From Lasiosphaeris hirsuta (taxonomy: Eukaryota > Ascomycota > Sordariomycetes > Sordariales > Lasiosphaeriaceae): 64,000 nucleotides of DNA. The stretch is from NCBI GenBank assembly GCA_030549175.1, contig JAUKUA010000005.1, positions 3,906,001-3,970,000 on the forward strand. Reading direction: 5' to 3'. This document shows, piece by piece, positions 22,301-30,622 of this stretch. Every line of letters begins with the position of its first letter. The first letter of the stretch is position 1. The translations under genes and the position numbers were made by a program. Below the pieces are notes generated by a model. It was not told the origin of the DNA, searched no databases, and saw nothing but the letters and a program-made list of their open reading frames with translations.

Positions 22301-23596
22301 TGGCTTCTGTGCGGGAACTGAGACGATGCTAGCATTAGCGAAATACCCTGCAATGGGCGGCCAAGTAAGATATCTACCGATTGTGCGGTGCTCTAGCACA
22401 TGGCAGCAGAAGGTGTGCGGCGAAGGACCAAAGGTTCGTTTGCCGTTTGCTGAAAACGAATTTACAGCTGGGACCGCGCTAGTCCGTGCGCACAATAGTG
22501 GTCGATGTTGGGCGTGGAAAAGGATACCAAGATTGAAAGGATATGCAGAAGCTAGGATCACTTGCATCCGTGCGGGCAAGTGCCAGGCACATGCTAGCAA
22601 GTGGGAGCCGGAATGGCGGGTCGGTGCCGCATTTTCACCTACCTGTTGGTCAACATGATCTGCACCCGAGGCTGTGCTCCTTTTTCCTGTAATGTGCTCT
22701 GGCAAGTTCCCGTCACAAGGACGGATACGACTATTCATAGAAAGAACAATTGTCGTTGACCGTGTTCACACCACAGGCAACAAAATCTGCTTGGTGAGAC
22801 CATACTGCAGGCAGGGTCTAGCACCCCATATCTGAGGTGCAGCCGCCCTACCAGGACCCATCGGCATGCCGTGCCTGCTTGCTAAACTAAGCTTTCCTGT
22901 GATCGATGTGGTTGAAGCGCTGAAGTGGGCAAGAACAAGTCACTACTATTTTTACCATTTTTTACACTGAAGAAGCTGGCTGCGGAAGGCATGTAAAAGA
23001 TATGAATTGTTTATCCGAGTAGTAGCTGGATAGCACAGGGCGCGCGAGAGCGCGACTACTTGTGGCAAAGGAGAGTGCATGCGGAGGGTCGCGCTCCAGA
23101 GCGCCAGTGCGGCGGCCCGGAGAACTGTTTCCAGTGCAAAAACATTGAATGTTAACGAACCTTCCAAGCCAACAACCTTCTAAGCCAACAACCTTCCATT
23201 AGCCTCCCTAAGGAACACCGTCCAATGGGTACCGCATTTATGCTCCTTTAGCCTTCACTCTCAAATCTCGATCCAGCCATGGTTTGTCAGGTAGTTAGCG
23301 GCTAACACTCGCGGTAGGTGAGCCTATACAGAAGCCCCAAAAGAGCATTTGCAGTGTAATGAAAGGCGTCTTTGGTGTTTCACAAGTCCTTTTATTAGTA
23401 TTAGAAAGGCCTTTTAAAATATTGAATATGCGTTTTTTTTTTTCATGCGAAGAAAGCATTTCCAGGGGTTCAACATCCCCTTAGCACACCCTCTTCCACT
23501 GGCAGGATTAGATTCTAACCTTCAACCTGACGCCCACAATGGCTTCTCGCGGAGAGCTCAAGTACCTGGCCGCCACCCAACTTACCTCACTGCCGG
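22301..23596. other. Intergenic, no supported gene
   Basis: 1.3 kb. A minus-strand frame at 22295-22738 lies directly upstream of the alpha-kinase stop but shows no motif. A 14-bp direct repeat AAGCCAACAACCTT occurs twice near 23167-23197. Confidence 0.5.
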
Positions 23597-24081
23597 ATGC
23601 TGCCATCATACAACGGTCCCTCCGAGTCAGTGTCAGAACAAGTTGTATCTACCTCCTCTTCGTTTGAACGTCGTTTCCAGTTGGCAGTTGCAAGCCCCGA
23701 CCTCCAGGAGATGGTGCAGATTGGAGCAGGGATGTAGGGTGTGGTATTTGAGCAGGTTGGAAATTCCGCCGCTATGAATCCACTTCCAGCACCGAGCCCT
23801 TGGGTTATATCTCCTCGATTTCGGCCAGTGCGATTCGGTCGACTTTTCGGATGACGAGGACGTAGTGTACCAGGCATTCAAGGGTGCCATGGTTACCTGG
23901 CGAAAGCCAGCTATCCACCCCAACACCTTGAGAAAAGCCATGACCTCTTCGCCGCATTCAAGGCGGGTTATCAGAGCGTCGGGAAGTTCATACTCCGGGA
24001 GAGGGGGAAGGAGAAGAAGTTTGACATTGGGCGCGCTTTATGGAGGAGTATGAGGAGTACGCTCAAGATTTCCTCTTCTGA
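23597..24081 (+). pseudogene. Remnant of a DUF3669-like / fungal kinase-like protein
   Basis: Segments of one protein occur in order in all three plus frames. First MLPSYNGPSESVSEQVVS...LQEMVQIGAGM-stop-GVVFEQVGN; second YLLDFGQCDSVDFSDDEDVV followed by YQAFKGAMVT; third LFAAFKAGYQSVGKFILRE; fourth RFMEEYEEYAQDFLF-stop. The LDFGQC and YQAF...GAMVT motifs resemble the C-terminal part of fungal DUF3669-type proteins that contain a degenerate kinase-like region; that assignment is from memory and moderate. With a stop plus at least three frame changes the locus is inactive. Confidence 0.55.
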
Positions 24082-24524
24082 TCATCTGTACCCAAGGTAA
24101 GGTACCTTGGTCAAGTGCCTGTGGTTGCAGTCTTGGCGGTTGCGGCAGCCGACTCTGAGAGCAAGATTCGGGAGACACAACAGGTGAGATCCTCTTGCCT
24201 GCGAGTCTCGACCACCATATACATGACACCATCAGTTATTAGCAAAAGGTCTCTGATTCTCAATCTTCCTGTTTCCTCAGGTAGCCGTGTCGAAGACCAC
24301 TGATATTGGTACCACCCCATTAAACCCAGCACCCTCCTGGTCCAGGCCACCATCTTCCACCCGGGTCTCCTAATATCAGCTGCCTATCAGTTCCAAGTAC
24401 CTCCGAACTTGGCATATGGGACCCAAATCTCGCTATTCCATGCCCATACCTGCCTCAACCACACCTTCCTCCACTCTCAGCGTCGCCCTTTGGCGCTCAT
24501 CTCCATCGATCGATGGCGGTCCGG
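24082..24524. other. Intergenic, no supported gene
   Basis: 443 bp between the DUF3669-like remnant and the 3' end of the minus-strand zinc-ribbon locus. Short open frames without motifs. Confidence 0.5.
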
Positions 24525-25016
24525 TTACTTTGACTGGTTCTTCTTCCTTTCCTTTGCCTTGTCCCTGATTTGGCCTCGGCGGCTCTCCTTCGCCTCCGGA
24601 GACCCACGAGACGAGTTCGAGTTGCTGCTGGATGAGGGACGACCGTGCTTGCGCCGGCCTTGCTCACTCGACGTACCACCACCCGCGGCCTTCTCCCGGC
24701 CTCCCGCATCGGAGCCCGAGGAACTCGCCGGAAGAAACTGGCTCGGGGATTGCGACTTTCTTGACCTGTGGTGTCCCCATTCCGAGGGACTTTTTGGAAG
24801 TTTATCCAAGGCTACCTGGCGATACTTCCTCTCCATCTCAACAAACAAGACGTGTCGTTTTCCTATCTCGTCCAAGTACCTCTGGCTTTCCTTCCCTCCA
24901 CCCTCCCTCCAATACTGCTTTATCGGGTTCTCCGTCATGTACTCCAGTACCTCTTTGTTGATCTTGCTAATGACCTTCTCGACTGCGGCTGATGCCAGAT
25001 AATTCTCGGCATGACT
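24525..25016 (-). CDS. Basic/serine-rich coding segment, probable 3' part of the zinc-ribbon paralogue
   Basis: Open frame with clear coding character: HAENYLASAAVEKVISKINK, YMTENPIKQYWREGGG, RYLDEIGKRHVLFVEMERKY, then a low-complexity Ser/Arg/Lys tail ending KERKKNQSK. There is no good ATG at its 5' end, and the sequence before it (CAACAAG) could be a 3' splice site. It is therefore probably the last exon of the frameshifted zinc-ribbon gene just upstream on the same strand, but phase could not be reconciled. The charged tail would suit a nuclear protein. No family recognised. Confidence 0.4.
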   Translation of the reverse strand, partial: SHAENYLASAAVEKVISKINKEVLEYMTENPIKQYWREGGGKESQRYLDEIGKRHVLFVEMERKYRQVALDKLPKSPSEWGHHRSRKSQSPSQFLPASSSGSDAGGREKAAGGGTSSEQGRRKHGRPSSSSNSNSSRGSPEAKESRRGQIRDKAKERKKNQSK

Positions 25017-25084
25017 TGTTGCAAAGGCTGAAGGTTGGTGGTAAGCGCCAGATTTTGTTCTCAGAACTTGGGTATTCACCGTTG

Positions 25085-25499
25085 CTTACGTATATATTTT
25101 TCAGTGGTTGGTTCGCAAGTCGGGCAAATCTAGTGCGTCGGGATTTTCCCGTCCTCTCCAGCTTTCTTCTTCTTGACACCAGACAGCTGGGCGCACATGT
25201 CGTTGCCGCACCAATATTTCTTGATGTTTGTGTGGCCGCAGTCGCAACACCTCCAAATGGGGCCTATTCCTTTTGCCATGGACGTTGGGATCCTTGTGAT
25301 AATAGCAAAGCGCTGGTCTTGGGCACGGGTCATCTTCGCCAATGGGAAACTCGAACTTGACGGGTTTACCCTCGCTGTCCGTCTCGGTGTGGGGGCAGTC
25401 TTTTCCCTTGTCGGATACGGGACTGCCGCAAGGCTCCCAACGGCAATTGGTGGATTTATGATTGCATATCGGATGCTTGTTTCTTCCGTACCGGCACAT
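25085..25499 (-). pseudogene. Frameshifted paralogue of the 13.5-kb zinc-ribbon protein
   Basis: From the ATG at 25499 the frame reads MCRYGRNKHPICNHKSTNC and on to DDPCPRPALCYYHKDPNVHGK. The conserved core WRCCDCGHTNIKKYWCGNDM continues in the next frame, so a one-base change in the AAAA run near 25280 separates the two. In the second frame a TAG follows IPTH, directly before ICPTCE, which aligns with the HIICPRC end of the intact copy; a short intron is an alternative there. The intact relative is at 13484-13900. This may be a decaying gene or an assembly error at a homopolymer. Confidence 0.5.
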
Positions 25500-25867
25500 C
25501 GCACGTAGGGTTGTCTCGGAATCTGGGATTTCCCTGTGTCGATCGTGGGGTGGTCGGTCACCGTAGGATTGGGGGGGAGGGGGGGGGCGCATGTTGGAGG
25601 TGTGAGTAAAGACTCAGAGGCTTGGCCTGCATCAGAACCAAGGGCAGCAGAAGCGGCATTCTTATACATCAGAACTGCGGAGGTGGTACACCTTCATGCT
25701 AATCTTTGTGTTTGCTGGATACCCGAGGTATCTAAAGTCGCTGCTCTTTGAAAGTGCCAGTGTGTGTACAACGAGGCTGGAATTCCAGACGGAATTTCAC
25801 CTGCAGCCATCTTGATGTTTGGTGTTGACAAGTGCGAGTTGTTTCACCATCAGACTTCTCGCGCCCA
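25500..25867. other. Intergenic with G tract
   Basis: 368 bp. Contains GGGGGGGAGGGGGGGGG at about 25571-25587, an uninterrupted G-rich tract. No gene seen. Confidence 0.5.
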
Positions 25868-27997
25868 TCATATGACACAAAACTCCATCTCCCTCCCCAC
25901 GTGCTCCTCAGCCACGGCCTCACCATCCATCAGCCCGTGCATGTAGCAGTCGCCAATGATCCGATAGCTTCCCTTGAGCTCCTCGTCTTCCCTCAATACG
26001 AGGGGAAATTTGGCACCGTAAAACACAGCCACGACATCCCCCGGCCGCGTGCCATCAACGACCCACCCGTACCTGCCCCCCTCGGATTTGCAAAACCGGC
26101 GGGCAAAGCACCACTTGGAATAGGCCCCGCTGACCATCTCGTACGCCTCCTTCTGCCGGTCGTAAAAATCAGCTGCTTCGTCCTCAGCCAGCCCGCGCTC
26201 CTCGGCCTCTTGGTCCGCCTTCCTCTGCAGCACGCGTGCGGCCGACTCGCCGTGGATGTGGGACGCCATAAAGGTCTCGAAACCGGCCAGGACGGCGCCC
26301 GCTTCAGGCACCTCGTTGTCGCGCGTGCGGCCGCACATCATCGTGTGGCTGAGGGCGCCGAGCTCGCTGCAGCAGCAGCCGGCATGGTGCATGTGGGGCA
26401 GGGCGATCTGGAGCAACTCGCGGTGGGTCTCGTTGTCGTTGAGAACGAGAGCTTCGTCGTACACCATGTTGTGGTGGGCCGGGTCCGGGTCGAACTCTGG
26501 CATGGGGCCTTGCTCGGGGATGCGGCGGCTGTACTCGAACCGGGTTTTGGGGATTTGCTTCTTGACACCCACCACCTCGAGGGTGTCGAGGAGGCGGCCT
26601 CTGATGCGGAGGGTACCGGTGGGGAGGTCGGTGGTCAGGCTGGCCGTGGTGGTGCCGCACGCGTTGGCCCGGAGACCCCGGATGTAGAGTGGCTCGACCC
26701 AGCCGCTGGTTGTCCAGTCCGGGACCCAGGAAGGGAGCTCGAGGGCGGTGGGAGGCTTTCCGGGCACGTCGACGCAGTGGCAGAGGATGTCAAGTGAGCC
26801 CGAGTGGAGGTACTGCGCGGCTAGCTCGATAAAGACCTGTTCCGAGGTCTTTGTGTAGTCGACTGCCATCTTGTGTTTGGTCATTCCGACAACACCGTAG
26901 ATCTTGTCGCTCGCAATAGTGCTCCTAAAGTCGCGCACCTCTTCGAGGAGGGTAAGCAGAGGCAGGGACGAGCACTCTAATCCATCCCCGACCCTTTCTC
27001 TGCGTAGCATATCCATCACGGCGATCGCTTTGGCGCCCTTGTAGTCGCTAATGTGGCCGTCGAGACGGAATTGCCTGAGGCCCGTGAGGGGAACCACCAT
27101 GTTTTCCCACGGCAACTTGAACTGGCCTATGTGCACCGTGATTTCTCGAGCATTGACAATCTCCTGGATTATCCATGTGCGGTGGAACTGCGTGCGTGAG
27201 TCAGTCATTGTTGGGCGTGGGAAATATAATGGAAGGGAGCAGGAGCAAACCCAAGCTCGGTCGACCAGCTCAGCTAGCTTTGGCCACTCGATCTGCCGTG
27301 ATAATTCCTCTCGAGCCCAGTGGGATTGGATCTCGATAGCAGAGGCGCCGCGCTCCAAAAGGCGTCTCTCGACAAATAGCTCGTCGAATAGTTGGTTGAT
27401 AATGTCGAATGTCCTCATCAACTCGACCTCGATGCCAATCTCCTCGCCCAGCCAAACACGCACCCGCGCCGCATTCTCGTAGACGACGCCCATCATGCGC
27501 ACATGCTCGTTGCGCTCGGCAAAATCTAGCTGATTGATGCAGAGGGCGTCGACCCAGATGCGCAACGGAAAGTCCTCACCCCTCAGCCGCTGCAGAGCCC
27601 TGCGCAGCTCGCCGCTGATCGTGACCTGGACCCCGTCAATGATGATGGGCCCTGGGGGAAGGGGAAGGCCCTGCCGGATATAGGTGGATGCCCAGTAGTC
27701 ATGGTCCAGCATGTCTCCGAGCGGCATTTCGTAGGTCAAACTGATAGTGCGGCCGTTTTCTTTGCCGTAAACGGCGCCTTTCACTATTTGGTTGGGGTCG
27801 GCCGGCATCTCGGTGACGACGCTGCCGCTCCAGCAGTAGCTGAGTGCGTCGTATGGCTCGTGGTCGCCCTGGGATGAAATGGGCATGTGGGACAAGCTGC
27901 AGATGAGTTCATCGTTGAAATCGCCGGGGGATACTGTGAGAATGCGGGTTTCTATCGGGAGGTCGAGGCTTTGGTACGGATAAGCGGATGTGTCCAT
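25868..27997 (-). CDS. HET-domain (heterokaryon incompatibility) protein
   Basis: Model complement(join(25868..27187,27251..27997)), 688 aa from MDTSAYPYQSLDLP at 27997. The HET domain is plain: YDALSYCWSG (49-58), IWVDALCINQLDFAERNEHV (147-166), MGVVYENAARVRVWLGE, and after the intron FHRTWIIQEI. The 63-nt intron (27188-27250) happens to be in frame, but removing it restores the usual RAWFHRTWIIQE join. Further motifs are DKIYGVVGM and LPSWVPDW. The C-terminal part (PGDVVAVFYGAKFPLVLRE, GDCYMHGLMDGEAV) is typical of long HET proteins. HET domains trigger regulated cell death after non-self recognition in filamentous ascomycetes. No NACHT or repeat sensor is attached, so it may act with a partner. 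Confidence 0.9.
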   Translation of the reverse strand: MDTSAYPYQSLDLPIETRILTVSPGDFNDELICSLSHMPISSQGDHEPYDALSYCWSGSVVTEMPADPNQIVKGAVYGKENGRTISLTYEMPLGDMLDHDYWASTYIRQGLPLPPGPIIIDGVQVTISGELRRALQRLRGEDFPLRIWVDALCINQLDFAERNEHVRMMGVVYENAARVRVWLGEEIGIEVELMRTFDIINQLFDELFVERRLLERGASAIEIQSHWAREELSRQIEWPKLAELVDRAWVCSCSLPLYFPRPTMTDSRTQFHRTWIIQEIVNAREITVHIGQFKLPWENMVVPLTGLRQFRLDGHISDYKGAKAIAVMDMLRRERVGDGLECSSLPLLTLLEEVRDFRSTIASDKIYGVVGMTKHKMAVDYTKTSEQVFIELAAQYLHSGSLDILCHCVDVPGKPPTALELPSWVPDWTTSGWVEPLYIRGLRANACGTTTASLTTDLPTGTLRIRGRLLDTLEVVGVKKQIPKTRFEYSRRIPEQGPMPEFDPDPAHHNMVYDEALVLNDNETHRELLQIALPHMHHAGCCCSELGALSHTMMCGRTRDNEVPEAGAVLAGFETFMASHIHGESAARVLQRKADQEAEERGLAEDEAADFYDRQKEAYEMVSGAYSKWCFARRFCKSEGGRYGWVVDGTRPGDVVAVFYGAKFPLVLREDEELKGSYRIIGDCYMHGLMDGEAVAEEHVGREMEFCVI

Positions 27998-28840
27998 GAT
28001 TTTTTTTTTTATTCTTTTTATTTCTTCTTGTCTTTGCTTGGGGATCAAGGTCCAAGTTTCGAGATTTTGGCCAGAGGTTTTGAGCACGGCCAGAGGTTTT
28101 GAGCACAGCCAGGTCTGCCTATTAATGCAGTCCCGCTTTTAGCTAGCAGCAGACGGGACGGTGGAGGCCGCTGTTGTTGCCCTGCACTGCCACACAGCCA
28201 CACAGCCACACAGCAACCATGCCATGATTGGGGCTACGCTGGACTCCAACAGAGGATTCCTAGCGGGAGAATGGAGCGGGTCGAGGCAGCAATTGGGGGA
28301 CAGCGCAGCAGTCGTTTAAAAGTTACAGAGCTAAGATATTGCGTGGCTTTTTTTGGGGTTTTTTTTTGTTTTTTTTTCGGCATCGTCTTGATGAGAGTAC
28401 GTCACCGAACTTACACATCTCACAACTCAACAGAATGCACACAGAATTCCAAGCAAGAGTTTCTCCATTTGACTCTCATCTACTATGCATGAGGGTATAG
28501 TTACCACATCCACCGCTTGACCACGACATAAGAACCCCGTCATTACCACCCCTCTAAGCCTGTCTATCCGCCGCCCAGTGTGCCCGCCGCCGGGCCGCCG
28601 ATCTGGAACCAACCTAATCCCTTCTGTGTCCCAAGGCCGTTATAAGCACACACACACACACAAAAAAAAAAAGGGAGTTTTTGGAACAAAAAAGAAGATG
28701 GAAGTCGGCCGCGCACACGGGGCACCACATAGTAATACATGCATACTACTAAGAGACCACGCTACGGTAAACCCGACGCCCGCCGTGAGAAGAGAAGTCG
28801 CCGCTCATCACCAAACCACTTGCAGCCAACCAACCCGTAC
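27998..28840. other. Intergenic between HET gene and repeat-protein gene
   Basis: 843 bp. Includes a T run at 28001-28010, a perfect 19-bp tandem duplication at 28069-28106, a CACACAGC repeat near 28193-28220 and a CA run near 28650. No gene supported; large plus-strand frames starting near 28740 are antisense shadows. Confidence 0.6.
28069..28106. repeat. Perfect 19-bp tandem duplication in the HET gene promoter
   Basis: GGCCAGAGGTTTTGAGCAC occurs twice head to tail, about 70-110 bp upstream of the HET start codon. Confidence 0.9.
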
Positions 28841-30622
28841 TCACACCCGGAACTTGACGGAGCGCATGGTATGCGCGGGCGGCGCCGGTGCCGGGGGTGG
28901 CATGGCATGCGCAGCAGGCGCGGGCGGCGGCTGGTGCGGCGGCATAGGGGCGTGGGCCGGAGGGGGCGCGACGTGGGCGGGGGCAGGCACGGCGACGAGG
29001 TGGGGCGGAGGGGGGGCGACGACGACGACGGGCGGCCGGCCATGAGGGTTCAGGCCCGCGGGGCGCTGGTGCGACGGGGGCGGCATGGCGTGCGCAGGGG
29101 GCGGCATGGCGTGGGCCGGCGGTGGCATGGCGTGGGCCGGCGGTGGCATGGCGTGGACGGTGTTCTGCGCGCACTCGGCCGCCGCGGCTGTTACTGTGAT
29201 GTGCACCGTCTCGGTCTCGGTCGCGCGGAGGGAGGGGTAGTACCCGGCGCCGGTGCCGTAGGCGTACCCGCCGTTGCCGAGGGCGCCGTTGCCGAGCGTT
29301 TCGGTCACGGTGACATGGCTGGTCTCGGTCCGGGTGACAGTGCTGGCTCCGTTGTTTTGAAACTCGGTCTTGGTCACAATCATCTCGTTGTTTTGGAATT
29401 CCGTCTTGGTGACAATCATTTCCTTGTTTTGGAACTCGGTCTTGGTCACAAACATTTCGTTGTTGCGGACTTCGGTGACGGTCTTGATTTCGGTCCTGGT
29501 CATGACGTTTGCCGTGTTGTCGCGGAACTCGGTCTTGGTGACGATCATCTCGTTGTTGCGCACCTCCGTCTTGGTCACGACCATCTCGCGCACTTCGGTC
29601 TTGGTGACGACCTTGTCGACGTTGCGGTCGCGGAACTCTGTCTGGGTCACGATCTGGTTGACGACTTGGTCCTTGGTCTCGATCTTGGTGACGGGGATGG
29701 TGACAGTCACGACCCTCTGCTGGACATCCACCTTCGTGACCACGGCCGTCAACACCTTCTCCTTGAACTCGGTGCGTGTCACAGGCACCGTGACGGCCAC
29801 AGTCACGACTTGCTTCTGCACGTCCACCTTGGTCACCACCTTCTCCTTGAATTCGGTGCGGGTCACGGGCACCGTGACAACCTGCTTCTGGATGTCGACC
29901 TTGGTGACCACGGCCGTCACCACCTTCTCCTTGAACTCGGTGCGCGTGACCGGGACGGATACGACCTTCTCCTTGATCTCAGTGCGCGTGACCGGGACGG
30001 ACACGACCTTCTCCTTGACCACAACGCTGGTGACGACATTGTTCCGGACCTCGGTCTTGGTGACCAGCTTCTCCTTGAACTCGGTCCGGGTGACGGGGAT
30101 TGTCACGGCCTTCTCCTTGACCACGACGCTGGTCACGACTTGGTTGTGGACGACCGTGCTAGTGACAACCTGGTGCTTAACCTCGGTCTTGGTGACCAGC
30201 TTCTCCTTGAACTCGGTCCGTGTGACGGGGATGGTGAGGGCCTTCTCCTTGACCACCGTGCTGATGACCGTGCTCGTCACAACCTCCTTCTTGACTTCGA
30301 CCTTGGTGTATGTGACGGGCACCTCCTTTGTCTCGAACTTGGTCTCAATCTTGGTCTGCACGTTATTGATGGTCTTGTCTTTGAGATCGGTCTTGGTGAC
30401 TGTTATCGTCTGGTGTACCGGGACTGTGACGTGGACTGTCTCCTTGACGGTAACGGGGGGGCCGGCCACTGTGACATGCATGGTCTCGACGACAGTCTGC
30501 GTGATGACTTGAGGCTCGGGACATACTGGCGCCTGTGCTGGCGGTGCCCCGCCTGGCGGGTTGGCGGTGGCGGCCGTGATGAGGAGGGCCAAGGCCAGGG
30601 GGAGTGATGTGGAGAACTTCAT
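28841..30622 (-). CDS. Secreted V-T-x-T-E repeat protein with His/Pro-rich tail
   Basis: 593 aa from MKFSTSLPLALALLITAATA at 30622, a clear signal peptide. From about residue 35 to 400 the chain is made of variable 10-20 residue units around VPVTRTEFKEKVVT, VVTKVDVQKQVVTV and MIVTKTEFQNN, alternating Val/Thr with Lys/Glu, as expected of beta-strand stacks or a beta-solenoid. There is almost no cysteine (one before the repeats, one after). A Gly/Tyr/Ala linker follows, then HAMPPPA repeated four times and a Pro/His/Ala-rich tail. No GPI signal or enzyme motif. Likely a cell-wall or extracellular structural/adhesive protein; this is inference. The repeat-rich DNA gives long open frames on the opposite strand, which are shadows. 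Confidence 0.8.
   Translation of the reverse strand: MKFSTSLPLALALLITAATANPPGGAPPAQAPVCPEPQVITQTVVETMHVTVAGPPVTVKETVHVTVPVHQTITVTKTDLKDKTINNVQTKIETKFETKEVPVTYTKVEVKKEVVTSTVISTVVKEKALTIPVTRTEFKEKLVTKTEVKHQVVTSTVVHNQVVTSVVVKEKAVTIPVTRTEFKEKLVTKTEVRNNVVTSVVVKEKVVSVPVTRTEIKEKVVSVPVTRTEFKEKVVTAVVTKVDIQKQVVTVPVTRTEFKEKVVTKVDVQKQVVTVAVTVPVTRTEFKEKVLTAVVTKVDVQQRVVTVTIPVTKIETKDQVVNQIVTQTEFRDRNVDKVVTKTEVREMVVTKTEVRNNEMIVTKTEFRDNTANVMTRTEIKTVTEVRNNEMFVTKTEFQNKEMIVTKTEFQNNEMIVTKTEFQNNGASTVTRTETSHVTVTETLGNGALGNGGYAYGTGAGYYPSLRATETETVHITVTAAAAECAQNTVHAMPPPAHAMPPPAHAMPPPAHAMPPPSHQRPAGLNPHGRPPVVVVAPPPPHLVAVPAPAHVAPPPAHAPMPPHQPPPAPAAHAMPPPAPAPPAHTMRSVKFRV

Noticed and set aside
25832..26797. 321-codon plus-strand frame antisense to the HET gene
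   Set aside because: Shadow frame; the HET protein on the minus strand explains the region fully.
28739..30607. 622-codon plus-strand frame antisense to the repeat protein
   Set aside because: It mirrors the repetitive V/T/K/E coding sequence on the other strand. The minus-strand frame has a signal peptide and ordered domains; this one has none.
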